DNA from: Fervidifonticultor_A sp037443565
GTDB lineage: Bacteria; Sysuimicrobiota; Sysuimicrobiia; Sysuimicrobiales; Humicultoraceae
Length of the DNA stretch: 64,000 nt
Reading direction: 5' to 3'
Assembly: GCA_037443565.1 (NCBI GenBank)
Contig: JBBIOB010000006.1
Coordinates: 21,716 to 85,715, forward strand
Position 1 is the stretch's first letter. The number at the start of each line of letters is the position of its first letter. A model generated the notes under the pieces. That model did not search any database and was not told the DNA's origin. It saw nothing but the letters and a program-made list of their open reading frames with translations. The translations under genes and the position numbers were made by a program. Shown here piece by piece: positions 16,789 to 25,146 of the stretch.

Positions 16789-18339
16789 ATGGCGCTCCCC
16801 GAGTTCCGCAACGAGCCCTTTACCGACTTCACGCAGGAGACCAACCGCAAGGCGATCACCGAAGCCCTCGACAGCGTCGGCCGCGAGCTGGGCAAGGAGT
16901 TTCCACTGGTCATTGGTGACGACCGCCTGCGGACCGACGGCAAGTTCACATCGTGGAACCCGTCCCTGAGGACGCAGGCGGTGGCCCTCTGCCAGAAGGC
17001 GACACCGCAGCACGTGCTGCGGGCCGTCGAGGTGGCCGAGCAGGCCTTTCGGGCGTGGAGCCGCGTGCCGGCCGAGGAGCGCGCGGCCATCCTCCTGCGG
17101 GCGGCCGACGCCTTGAGGAAGCGCAAGTTCTGGGCCGCGGCCTGGCAGGTCTACGAGGTCGGCAAGAACTGGACTGAAGCCGATGCCGACGTGGCCGAGA
17201 CCATCGACTTCATGGAGTACTACGCCCGAGAGGCCCTGCGCTGGGGCCGTGGATACGAGACGGCACCGCACCCGCAGGAGTGGAGCCATCTCACCTACAT
17301 CCCGATCGGCGTCATCGCGGTGATCCCGCCCTGGAACTTCCCGCTGGCGATCCCGGCGGGCATGGCGACCGCCGCGATCGCCGCCGGAAACACGGTCGTG
17401 ATGAAGCCCAGCAGCGACTCGCCGGCCAACGCCTTCGTCCTCCACGAGGCCCTCGAGGCCGCCGGCCTGCCCCAGGGGGTCTTCAACATCGTCACCGGCT
17501 CGGGCGGCGAGGTGGGCGATCCGCTGGTCCTGCACCCGCGGGTCCGCATGATCGCGTTCACCGGCTCGAAGGAGGTCGGCATCCGGATCTACGAGCAGGC
17601 TGCGAAGGTCCAGCACGGGCAGATCTGGCTCAAACGGGCGATCGCCGAGATGGGCGGCAAGAACGCCATCATCGTGGACGAGAGCGCCGACCTGGACGAC
17701 GCGGTGGCCGCCGCGGTCTACTCGGGCTACGGGTTCCAGGGACAGAAGTGCTCGGCCGGCTCGCGGCTGGTCGTCCACGAGCGGCGCTACCGCGAGGTGG
17801 TCGAGGCCTTCGGCGGCCGGGTCCGTGAGCTTGCGGTCGGCCCGGCGAAGGACAACTTCCCGGTCGGGCCGGTGATCAACGGGCGCGCCCAGCAGGGGAT
17901 CATGGAGTACATCTCGGTCGGCAAGCGGGAGGGCCGCCTCATTGCGGGCGGCGAGCCCGGCGACGGCGAGGGGTTCTTCATCCAGCCGACCGCCTTCGCC
18001 GACGTCGACCCGCGGGCCCGGATCGCGCAGGAGGAGATCTTCGGCCCGGTCGTCGCGGTCATCAAGGCCCGCGACTTCGACCACGCGCTGGAGATCGCCA
18101 ACGGGACCGAGTTCGGCCTCACCGGCTCGGTGTTCTCGAGAAACCCCGAGCACATGGCGCGCGCCCGGGCGGAGTTCCTGTGCGGCAACCTGTACATCAA
18201 CCGCAAGTCCACCGGGGCGCTCGTGGGGGTGCATCCCTTCGGCGGGTTCAACATGAGCGGCACCGACGCCAAGGCCGGCGGGCCGGACTACCTGGGCTAC
18301 TTCCTGCAGCCGAAGGTGGTGGCGATCAAGCACCGGTAG
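16789..18339 (+). CDS. pruA: L-glutamate gamma-semialdehyde (1-pyrroline-5-carboxylate) dehydrogenase
   Basis: This 516-aa protein is an aldehyde dehydrogenase of the P5C dehydrogenase group (RocA/PruA type), which oxidises glutamate semialdehyde to glutamate in proline and arginine catabolism. Landmarks are VIPPWNFPLAIPAGM (about 180), FTGSKEVGIRIYEQAAK (262), AEMGGKNAIIVD (286) and the catalytic Cys321 in GQKCSAGSR. The end IYINRKSTGALVGVHPFGG-like segment and SGTDAKAGG match the P5C group. Length (515 aa) is right. The start at 16789 has GAGGTGA 4 nt upstream. A -10-like TATACT just after the stop may serve the next gene. Confidence 0.95.
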   Translation: MALPEFRNEPFTDFTQETNRKAITEALDSVGRELGKEFPLVIGDDRLRTDGKFTSWNPSLRTQAVALCQKATPQHVLRAVEVAEQAFRAWSRVPAEERAAILLRAADALRKRKFWAAAWQVYEVGKNWTEADADVAETIDFMEYYAREALRWGRGYETAPHPQEWSHLTYIPIGVIAVIPPWNFPLAIPAGMATAAIAAGNTVVMKPSSDSPANAFVLHEALEAAGLPQGVFNIVTGSGGEVGDPLVLHPRVRMIAFTGSKEVGIRIYEQAAKVQHGQIWLKRAIAEMGGKNAIIVDESADLDDAVAAAVYSGYGFQGQKCSAGSRLVVHERRYREVVEAFGGRVRELAVGPAKDNFPVGPVINGRAQQGIMEYISVGKREGRLIAGGEPGDGEGFFIQPTAFADVDPRARIAQEEIFGPVVAVIKARDFDHALEIANGTEFGLTGSVFSRNPEHMARARAEFLCGNLYINRKSTGALVGVHPFGGFNMSGTDAKAGGPDYLGYFLQPKVVAIKHR

Positions 18340-18342
18340 CGG

Positions 18343-18348
18343 TATACT
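18343..18348 (+). promoter_or_regulatory. -10-like element (TATACT) of the methyltransferase gene, possible leaderless start
   Basis: TATACT ends 6 bp before the ATG at 18355, so transcription from it would start at or within a base of the start codon. No Shine-Dalgarno sequence precedes this ATG, which fits a leaderless mRNA. No -35 match was found. Confidence 0.45.
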
Positions 18349-18354
18349 TTCGAT

Positions 18355-19212
18355 ATGGACCAACCCCTGGGGGCCGCGCAGGACGAGCAGGCTCCGACGA
18401 TTCCTGACGTCGAGGACGACCGGTTTTCCTTCTCGAAATTCGCCTCCCACCCGTTCTTCCGCGAGGTCAACGCCTGGCTCGTCTCACACGCCGGCATTCG
18501 GCCGGGCAGCGAGGTCGTCGATCTGGGCTGCGGCCCCGGCGCCGTCACCGAGCTGATCCTCCAGCGGATGGGGATTCCGCCGCTGGGCCGCGTCTTCGCC
18601 ATCGACCCGTCGGCGTCGGCGCTGATGCAGGCCGCGCAGCGCATCCGCTCGGCGATCGTCCAGTTCATCCAGGGGACGGCCGAGCGCGTCGCCCTGCTCG
18701 TGCCTCCGGTGGACGCGGTGGTGTTCTGCAACGCGATCCACCTGGTGCAGGATAAGGCGCAGGTCATCGCGGGCGTCGGCAAGATCGTGCGGCCGGGCGG
18801 GACCTTCGCCTTCAACACGACGTTCTTCGAGGGCGCCTACGCCCACGACACGCCCCGCTTCTACAAGCTCTGGGTATTGCGGGCCGTGCGGTGGCTGCGC
18901 GAGCGCGGGTACGACGTTGCCAAAGGGGTCAAAGCCACGGCGATGCAGTGGGTCTCGCCCGAGGACTATCACGCCATGCTGCATGCGCATGGGTTCGATG
19001 AGACGCACGTCGAGTACCAGGAGAAGCTGCTGGACTGCCAGGCGTGGGAGGACATCAGCGAGTTCTCCATGTTCATCGAGGGCGCGCTGCCCGGCGTGCC
19101 CCTGGAGATCGGGATGGAAGCCCTCAAGGCCGGCGTGCGGCAGGCCTTCGACGAGCTGAAGCTCCAGGCCGTGCCGCGCATCTGGCTGCAGGTCGTCGCC
19201 CGCCGCACGTGA
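18355..19212 (+). CDS. SAM-dependent class I methyltransferase
   Basis: This 285-aa protein has the class I Rossmann fold. Motif I is VVDLGCGPGAVTELILQ near residue 55, motif II is VFAIDPSASAL and a later motif is AVVFCNAIHLVQDK. The central-to-C-terminal segment (...FAFNTTFFEGAYAHDT) resembles small-molecule methyltransferases rather than rRNA enzymes. The substrate is unknown. The TGA overlaps the GTG of the downstream SDR gene (GTGA), so the two are probably translated together. Confidence 0.8.
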   Translation: MDQPLGAAQDEQAPTIPDVEDDRFSFSKFASHPFFREVNAWLVSHAGIRPGSEVVDLGCGPGAVTELILQRMGIPPLGRVFAIDPSASALMQAAQRIRSAIVQFIQGTAERVALLVPPVDAVVFCNAIHLVQDKAQVIAGVGKIVRPGGTFAFNTTFFEGAYAHDTPRFYKLWVLRAVRWLRERGYDVAKGVKATAMQWVSPEDYHAMLHAHGFDETHVEYQEKLLDCQAWEDISEFSMFIEGALPGVPLEIGMEALKAGVRQAFDELKLQAVPRIWLQVVARRT

Positions 19213-19979
19213 CGCCCTCGGGCCGCGTTGCCCTGGTGACCGGCGGATCGTCGGGCCTCGGCCGAGGCATGGTCGCCGCCCTCTCACGATCCGGTGTCCG
19301 GGTCGCCTTCACGTACCGGTCCAACGCCGCGGGCGCGCAGGCCCTCGCCGCCGAACTATCGGGCAGCGCTGAGGTCGTGGCGATCCAGGGCGATGTCGGC
19401 AGCGAGACCGACGTCGCGCGCATCATCGGCGAGACCGTCGCCCGGTTCGGCGGCCTCGACATCCTGGTCAACAACGCGGGCATCACACGCGACACGCTGG
19501 TGATGCGCATGTCCCAGGAAGACTGGCACGCGGTCATCGACACCAACCTGACCGGGGCCGTGCGCTGCTGCCGGCATGCGTTGCCCTACCTGCTGCGGAG
19601 CTCGGCCGGCCGCATCATCAACATGGCTTCGATCGCCGGGATTGCCGGCAGCGCCGGACAGGCCAACTACTCCGCGGCCAAGGCGGCGCTCATCGGACTG
19701 ACGGGCGTGCTGGCCCGCGAGCTGGCGCCCAAAGGCATCACGGTCAACACCGTGGCGCCCGGCGCCATCGATGCCGGCATCGTCGCGGGGCTTCCGGAGG
19801 ACCTGCGCCGGAAGCTGATCGAGGTCATCCCGATGGGCCGGATGGGGACGACCGACGACGTGGCAGCGCTGGTGGTCTTCCTCGCCGGACCCGACGCCGG
19901 CTACATCACCGGCCAGACCATCGCGGTCGACGGCGGCACGACCGCCGGGGGCATCGAGACCGTTCAGTCCACGGGATAG
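19209..19979 (+). CDS. fabG: Short-chain dehydrogenase/3-oxoacyl-ACP reductase-like
   Basis: This 256-aa NAD(P)-dependent SDR has the cofactor motif TGGSSGLGRG (11-20), NNAG (88-91), Asn113 and the catalytic Ser141, Tyr154 and Lys158 (SIAGIAGSAGQANYSAAK). It ends in YITGQTIAVDGG, as FabG proteins do. GTG at 19209 overlaps the stop of the methyltransferase (GTGA), which fixes the start. It may act in fatty-acid or other carbonyl reduction; genomic context (P5C dehydrogenase, methyltransferase) does not settle this. Its 3' end overlaps the convergent MBL gene by 16 bp. Confidence 0.85.
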   Translation: MTPSGRVALVTGGSSGLGRGMVAALSRSGVRVAFTYRSNAAGAQALAAELSGSAEVVAIQGDVGSETDVARIIGETVARFGGLDILVNNAGITRDTLVMRMSQEDWHAVIDTNLTGAVRCCRHALPYLLRSSAGRIINMASIAGIAGSAGQANYSAAKAALIGLTGVLARELAPKGITVNTVAPGAIDAGIVAGLPEDLRRKLIEVIPMGRMGTTDDVAALVVFLAGPDAGYITGQTIAVDGGTTAGGIETVQSTG

Positions 19980-20746
19980 ACCGCGCCGTCCTCCGGCATG
20001 TCCACAGGCCCGGCGAACGTCGCCCGCGCCTCCATGACCCAGTGCTCGGGATCCGCGTAGTCGGCCAGGTGCACGAGCACCAGGCGCTTCGCGTTCGCCT
20101 GCGAGGCCAGCCGGCCGGCCTGCGCGGCGGTGGTGTGCCCGCCCGCCTGCGCGGCGTCGGCTTCGATCTCCGCGTAGGTGGCCTCGTGCACGTACAGGTC
20201 GGCGCCGCGGCCGAACTCCGCCAGCGCGTCCAGCGGCCGGGTGTCGGTCGAGTACAGCACCCGGTGCCCCTGCGGCGTGTCCCAGCGGATCGCGAACGCC
20301 GGTGGCCCGTGGTCCACGGCGTGCGCGTAGAACCGGTGTCCCGTGTGCTCGAAGAACGGCGCCGTCGGATCGGCCGGCAGGACGCGAAGCTCCACGAACG
20401 CGGCCCGTTCGTCGAGGTTGAACAACGTCAGCAGTGTCCGCAGGGTGCCGTGATCGTCCGCCGGCGCATAGACGGGCAGGTGCGGCGCAGGCACGTCCCG
20501 GTCCATCATCCACATGTTGTGAATCAGCGACGGGAAGCCGTACACATGATCCGGGTGTGTGTGCGTGATGACCACAGCGGCCAGACGCATGGGATCGATC
20601 CCCGCCCGCAGGAGCTTGAGATAGGGGCTGCCGGGACAGTCCACGAGCACCGCCCGGTCGTCCATCTGGCAGGCGAGCGAGGTGTTGTCGCGGCGCGCCG
20701 TCTGCATGGCACCGCCCGTCCCCAGGACCACGAGCGCCGCGCTCAC
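19964..20746 (-). CDS. MBL-fold metallohydrolase (RNase Z-like)
   Basis: This 260-aa protein is a metallo-beta-lactamase-fold hydrolase. The metal motif HTHPDH lies at 62-67, and further ligands are probably in YSTDTRP and VHLADYADPEHW-like segments. HEATY near residue 185 resembles the RNase Z/phosphodiesterase group. It could cleave a phosphodiester or lactone; the sequence gives no further clue. Its start overlaps the HAD gene by 4 bp, and its stop overlaps the fabG-like gene by 16 bp tail to tail. Confidence 0.78.
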   Translation of the reverse strand: MSAALVVLGTGGAMQTARRDNTSLACQMDDRAVLVDCPGSPYLKLLRAGIDPMRLAAVVITHTHPDHVYGFPSLIHNMWMMDRDVPAPHLPVYAPADDHGTLRTLLTLFNLDERAAFVELRVLPADPTAPFFEHTGHRFYAHAVDHGPPAFAIRWDTPQGHRVLYSTDTRPLDALAEFGRGADLYVHEATYAEIEADAAQAGGHTTAAQAGRLASQANAKRLVLVHLADYADPEHWVMEARATFAGPVDMPEDGAVYPVD

Positions 20747-21348
20747 TGGTGTACCACCTCCAGGAGTCTGGCCAGATCGGCATCCCCGCCCACGCGGTAG
20801 AATGGAACACTGTGGGCGGTCGCCACCGACTCGTCGTACGGAGTATCTCCGACAAAGAGGACCACGGCCCGACCCTGACCGCGCAGACGGCCGAGCGTCC
20901 GGTCCTTGTCACCGCCCTCGATCTCGACGAAGAACCCCGCCAAACCCCGGCGCTCGGCATCGGCCAGCAGGCTGTCATGGGGCAGGCCGCTGGTCAGGAC
21001 GAGATCGTAGCGGCCGCCGAGACTCTCCAGCACGCGGCGCGTCGAGGGGAACTCCGGCATCACATCCGCGGTCTCGGCACTGTACGCTGAGAAGCGCTCG
21101 GAGAGCATCTTGCTCTCGGCGTCACCGATAAGTCGGCCGAGGTCTTCCGCAGTCTGGGCAAACTGGACAAACCGGCTGGCACCGCTCGTGCGCGTGAAGG
21201 ACGCCTCAACCAGCGCCCGGTGCGCCTCACCCAACCGGAACACGTCGGCCACTGCCCGCCAGTACGCTGTCCGCTTCGCGGCAAACGTATCCACTAGTGT
21301 GCCGTCATAGTCGAAGACGACGGTGGGCCGGCTCACCGCAGCATCCAC
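20743..21348 (-). CDS. HAD superfamily hydrolase
   Basis: This 201-aa protein has the HAD motif I DYDGTLVDT near residues 13-20 and motif II LVLTSGLPHDSLL. It also has a conserved FVGDTPYDESVATAH near the end (motif IV), and a Lys (GGDKD, motif III). The alpha-helical cap after motif I places it in subfamily I, the phosphoglycolate phosphatase/beta-PGM type. The substrate is unknown. It overlaps iolB by 16 bp and the MBL gene by 4 bp, so it is part of the carAB-tctCBA-iolB transcription unit. Confidence 0.8.
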   Translation of the reverse strand: MDAAVSRPTVVFDYDGTLVDTFAAKRTAYWRAVADVFRLGEAHRALVEASFTRTSGASRFVQFAQTAEDLGRLIGDAESKMLSERFSAYSAETADVMPEFPSTRRVLESLGGRYDLVLTSGLPHDSLLADAERRGLAGFFVEIEGGDKDRTLGRLRGQGRAVVLFVGDTPYDESVATAHSVPFYRVGGDADLARLLEVVHQ

Positions 21349-22163
21349 GCGTGCGCGGGATCGTCGTTCCAGGCGCCGTAGTCCACCCGGTCGCCCGAGA
21401 TCGCCCAGAGATACGTAAGCTCGTAGCCGCCGCCGGCCACTACGGGATGATACCCGCGGGGGATGACGACGGTGTCGCCGTCGCGCACGCGGTAGATGCG
21501 CTCGAACGGCTGTGGCGCCTCGGGCGGTGTGTAGACCATCTGCAGCCCGAACCCGCCGGACGGCCGGACGAAGTAGTGGTACACCTCTTCCATGGGGACC
21601 TCGCGGCCCGGCACCTCGGCGTCGTGTTTGTGCGGCGGGTAGCTCGACCAGTACCCCGGCCGGTTGATCGTCTCGCCGATGAGCAGCCGGCTGGCGACCG
21701 TCTGGTCCACGACGCTGAAGACCCGGCGTGACCAGGCGTCTCTCCCCACGCTGCGCATGCTGACCTCGGCGGCGTCGATGCGCCGGAGCCGGCGGGCGTC
21801 CGCAGGGGGTGCTGCGAAGAGCGCCAGGCGGGAACCCCCGCGGGGGCTCGCCAGCCCCAGCCGCGCTCCCGGCGGCAGATACAGCGCGGACGGCGGACCG
21901 TCGAAGATCGCCGGCCGCGAATCCAGCAGGCCTTCCAGCGTCCCGGCGCCGCCTGCGACCGTGAACTCGCAGACACCGCCGATCAGATAGAGCACCGCCT
22001 CGCGGTCGCGCGACTCCCAGACGAGCGGCGCGCCGCCGGCGTCAAGCGAGACAAGCGCGAACTCGAGGTGCCGGAGCGGGCTTGCGGGCGCGCGCGCGAT
22101 GGGCTGGATTCCCGCCGCCCGCGGACCCGCGGGGATGTGCTGGCTCTCGAACAGTCCGGTCAT
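21333..22163 (-). CDS. iolB: 5-deoxy-glucuronate isomerase
   Basis: This 276-aa bicupin matches IolB, which converts 5-deoxy-glucuronate to 2-deoxy-5-keto-gluconate in inositol breakdown. The characteristic core is GYWSSYPPHKHD (about 168), EVYHYFVRPSGGFGLQMVYT (about 192) and DTVVIPRGYHPV (about 230), ending YELTYLWAISG. Length fits the family (about 270 aa). No other iol genes (IolC, IolD, IolE, IolG) are in the window. It overlaps tctA by 4 bp and the HAD gene by 16 bp. Its isolation in a transport operon suggests a different keto-sugar acid or a small fragment of the pathway; this is inference. Confidence 0.88.
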   Translation of the reverse strand: MTGLFESQHIPAGPRAAGIQPIARAPASPLRHLEFALVSLDAGGAPLVWESRDREAVLYLIGGVCEFTVAGGAGTLEGLLDSRPAIFDGPPSALYLPPGARLGLASPRGGSRLALFAAPPADARRLRRIDAAEVSMRSVGRDAWSRRVFSVVDQTVASRLLIGETINRPGYWSSYPPHKHDAEVPGREVPMEEVYHYFVRPSGGFGLQMVYTPPEAPQPFERIYRVRDGDTVVIPRGYHPVVAGGGYELTYLWAISGDRVDYGAWNDDPAHAWMLR

Positions 22164-23650
22164 GCTGCCCCTCCGGTGGTGGCCCTGCGGCGCTGCGCCG
22201 CGACCTGCCGGACCAGCGAGATGGCGCCCGCGGCCAGGAGGAGCGCGGCCAGCGGCCGGGTGACAAACACGGTCAGATCGCCTCCAGTGATGATCATCGC
22301 GCGGCGGAACTCCGACTCCATCATACCGCCGAGCACCAAACCCAGAATCAGCGGGATCAGCGGGTAGCCCGCGCGCTTCAGGACGAATCCGGCCAGGCCT
22401 GCGGCCACCGCGACCACGGCGTCGAACATCCAGCCGTTGAGCGCGTAGGCGCCCAGCACCGACAACATGACAACGATCGGCGTCATCATCGCGGGGGGAA
22501 CACTGAGCGCCTTGATGAACAGCCGAATCCCACCGAGCTGAAAGACGCAGGTCGTGAGGTTGGCCGCGATCATGGCGAATACCACCGCGTAGATGAAGTG
22601 CGGCTGAAAGGAGAACAGCAGCGGGCCCGGTGTCACACCGTGGATGACCAGTGCGGCCAGGATCGGCACAGCCGCCGATTCGCCCGGGAGGGCCAGGGTG
22701 AGCGTAGGGATCAGCCCGCCGCCGATGCAGGCATTGTTGGCCACCTCGGGCGCGACCACGCCTTCGAGCCGACCGGTCCCGAACTCCTCGGGCCGATCCG
22801 AAAGCTGCTTGGCGCGCTCATACGCGAGCACCACGGCCACGCTGGCGCCGGCGCCCGGCAGGAGCCCGACCAGTGTCCCGATCCAGCTCGACTCGAGGAT
22901 CAGCCGCGCCATGCGCCGCAGGTGCTCCAGGCTCGGGAACAGACGCCCGATCTGCTGGGTCACCATCCGGCCGAACCCGGCGAGCCGCCCCGCGTCGTCC
23001 AGGGCCTGGGTGATTCCGAACATGCCGATGAGCACCGGCACCAGCCCGATACCGTTGGCGAGGAAGGGGTTCTCGAACGTGAACCGCCTGGCGCCGGTCA
23101 TGGTGTCGATACCGACAGTGGACAGCAGGACGCCCGCGGCGCCCATCACCAGGCCTTTCAGCAGCGAAGGGCCAGACACGCTCGCAATGATGGTGAGGCT
23201 GGCCACCGCCAGGGCGAAGTACTCTGCCGGCCCGAACAACAGCGAGAATCGCGCCAGCGCCGGGGACGCTGCTAGCAGCGCGGCGGTGCTGATGACGCCG
23301 CCGATGAACGAGCCGATGACCGCGCCACCCAGCGCGACGCCCGCCTGTCCCCTGCGGGCCAGAGGGAACCCGTCGAACACCGTGGCGATCGCGTTGGGAT
23401 TCCCCGGGATGCCGAAGAGGATCGCCGGGATCGACGCGCCCGTCACCGCCCCGAAGTAGAGGCCGAGCATCAAGCTGATGGCGGTCAGGCTGTCCAGGTG
23501 AATGGTAATCGGCAGGAAGAGCGCCAGTCCCATGGTAGCGGTCAGGCCCGGGAGGGCGCCCATGAAGATGCCCACGATGTCGCCGACGATGATCCACAGC
23601 AGCGTGGTCGGCTGCAGGACGAACTCCAAACCCTGGATGAGCGGGGCCAT
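22160..23650 (-). CDS. tctA: Tripartite tricarboxylate transporter permease TctA
   Basis: This 496-aa protein is the large membrane subunit of the TTT transporter family. The N-terminal segment IVGDIVGIFMGALPGLTATMG and the PGNPNAIATVFDGFPLA loop near 85 are family hallmarks. A second half with GLLPGAGASVAVVLAYERAKQ and ...PGESAAVPILAAL repeats the pattern, and about 12 helices are expected. Together with TctB and TctC just upstream it takes up a carboxylate by using the proton gradient. The gene begins 1 bp after the tctB stop and overlaps iolB by 4 bp. Confidence 0.94.
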   Translation of the reverse strand: MAPLIQGLEFVLQPTTLLWIIVGDIVGIFMGALPGLTATMGLALFLPITIHLDSLTAISLMLGLYFGAVTGASIPAILFGIPGNPNAIATVFDGFPLARRGQAGVALGGAVIGSFIGGVISTAALLAASPALARFSLLFGPAEYFALAVASLTIIASVSGPSLLKGLVMGAAGVLLSTVGIDTMTGARRFTFENPFLANGIGLVPVLIGMFGITQALDDAGRLAGFGRMVTQQIGRLFPSLEHLRRMARLILESSWIGTLVGLLPGAGASVAVVLAYERAKQLSDRPEEFGTGRLEGVVAPEVANNACIGGGLIPTLTLALPGESAAVPILAALVIHGVTPGPLLFSFQPHFIYAVVFAMIAANLTTCVFQLGGIRLFIKALSVPPAMMTPIVVMLSVLGAYALNGWMFDAVVAVAAGLAGFVLKRAGYPLIPLILGLVLGGMMESEFRRAMIITGGDLTVFVTRPLAALLLAAGAISLVRQVAAQRRRATTGGAA

Positions 23651-23651
23651 C

Positions 23652-24110
23652 TCAGATCCCGAACGGACCGGTTGGCAGCACGACGTCGAAGAGGCGGCCG
23701 AAGATGTACCAGGCGGCCAGCGCCACGCCCGCCGCCACCAGGATGTGGGTCAGCGTCGCGAGTCTGCGGGGGCGGTCCAGGTACCTCGACATGGCGCCGA
23801 GGAAGAGCGCCGTGGGCACGACAAATCCCGCGACGGTCAGCAGCGCCAGGTACCCCACCGTCGCCGCTGCAAGGACTCCGGAAGCTGGTGACGATCCTGC
23901 GGGCTCCGCCGCTGCCGCGCGTCCCCTGGCCTCGGCGGCCGCCACCAGGCCCGCGCCAAGCGCCACGACAATCGCGGAGGCCACGGGAAACGCCTGCGGC
24001 CCCGGGTCGCCGCGGACGTGACGGCTCGCGATCCCCTGCGCCAGAATGATGGCGGCGACCGCCAAGGCGGCTGCCGCCGCGCTCGTGGCCAGCCGCGCGC
24101 GAAGGCTCAC
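23652..24110 (-). CDS. tctB: Tripartite tricarboxylate transporter small membrane subunit TctB
   Basis: This 152-aa integral membrane protein has four helices: one near 8-25, one near 46-58, one near 85-105 and one near 118-135. This is the normal pattern for TctB. It starts with VSLRARLATSAAAAAL and carries GDPGPQAFPVASAIVVALGA, a common TctB segment. GTG at 24110 overlaps the tctC stop by 4 bp (GTGA), which decides the start, although the frame is open for more than 1 kb upstream. It forms the permease with TctA. Confidence 0.9.
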   Translation of the reverse strand: MSLRARLATSAAAAALAVAAIILAQGIASRHVRGDPGPQAFPVASAIVVALGAGLVAAAEARGRAAAAEPAGSSPASGVLAAATVGYLALLTVAGFVVPTALFLGAMSRYLDRPRRLATLTHILVAAGVALAAWYIFGRLFDVVLPTGPFGI

Positions 24111-25075
24111 TTCATCAGGCCGACCTGGCGGAGCAGCTTCGAGAGGTCGAGCGTCAGGACCGCCATGTAGCGCTCGAGTTCCTCGTTCACCATGTAGGTC
24201 TTCACCAGGCCGTTCTGGCGGGAGAACGCGATCCAGTCGGGATCGTTCATCGCCCGGCCGACCGCTGCCGCGATGGCGCGCCTGGCCTCCATCGAAATCC
24301 CCTTCGGGCCGCTGATCGCCCGGAAGCTGCCCTGTGGAATGCCCTTGAATCCAAGCTCCTCCATGGTCGGCGTCTGTGGAAAGAGCGGCGTCCGGCGCGT
24401 GCTGGTGACGGCGATCGGCCGGATGCGCCCCGCCTGAGCGGCCACCTCCGACTGCGAGAACACACCCGAGGTCACGACGTTGCCCAATAGCCCTGCGATC
24501 AGACGCGCGCCGCCGTCGAACGGCACTACGGTCCATGGATTGCCTGTGGCCTTGTTGAGCGCCTCCGCGGTCAGGTGGGTCAAGGCCCCCACGCCGGCGT
24601 GGCCGATTGTGATCTTGCCGGGGCTCTGCTTGCCGGCGTCGATCAGGTCCTTGAGCGTCTGATACGGCGACCCGTCGAGCACGCCGATCACGAAGGCGTC
24701 CCAGTTGAGGCTCGCGATGTGATCGAACTGCACGATCGAGCCGGAGGCCAGACCCTGCAGCGTTGCGGTCACGGTGTGCGTGCCCGACAGCAGCAGCGTG
24801 TGGCCGTCGGGGCGGGCGCGCTGCACCTCGTTGGTCCCGATGCCGCTGCCGGCACCCGGCATGTTGCGGATCGTGATGGGAGGCTCGATGAACCGCTGCA
24901 TTGCCCGCTGGAGCTGCCGGGCGATGATATCGGTTCCACCGCCGGCACCGAACGGCACCACGAGGGTCACCGGGCGGCCCTCGGGCCACGCCGCGGGCGC
25001 CGCGCCTACGCCCTGCGCGGCGACCGCTGCGGTGAGCGTCCACACCATTAGTGCACACAGCACCCCACGGCTCAC
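24107..25075 (-). CDS. tctC: Tripartite tricarboxylate transporter substrate-binding protein TctC
   Basis: This ~322-aa periplasmic-type binding protein starts with a signal sequence (VLCALMVWTLTAAVAA). The mature part reads PVTLVVPFGAGGGTDIIARQL, the conserved TctC carboxylate-binding segment, followed by NMPGAGSGIGTNEV. GTG at 25075 is favoured because GGAGG lies 8 nt upstream; a GTG at 25093 is a longer alternative. The ligand is probably a dicarboxylate or tricarboxylate, by family. It lies 71 bp downstream of carB on the same strand and could share its transcript. Confidence 0.9.
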   Translation of the reverse strand: MSRGVLCALMVWTLTAAVAAQGVGAAPAAWPEGRPVTLVVPFGAGGGTDIIARQLQRAMQRFIEPPITIRNMPGAGSGIGTNEVQRARPDGHTLLLSGTHTVTATLQGLASGSIVQFDHIASLNWDAFVIGVLDGSPYQTLKDLIDAGKQSPGKITIGHAGVGALTHLTAEALNKATGNPWTVVPFDGGARLIAGLLGNVVTSGVFSQSEVAAQAGRIRPIAVTSTRRTPLFPQTPTMEELGFKGIPQGSFRAISGPKGISMEARRAIAAAVGRAMNDPDWIAFSRQNGLVKTYMVNEELERYMAVLTLDLSKLLRQVGLMK

Positions 25076-25146
25076 TTCAGACACCTCCAGCACAACGCCC
25101 CGTTCGATGACCTACTTCTGGGATCTCCGACGGCCGTCCTGCAGGC

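Noticed and set aside
16774..18450. Open frame of 558 codons on the minus strand opposite the P5C dehydrogenase
   Set aside because: It is the reverse shadow of a well-conserved gene, with no family match and no SD of its own.
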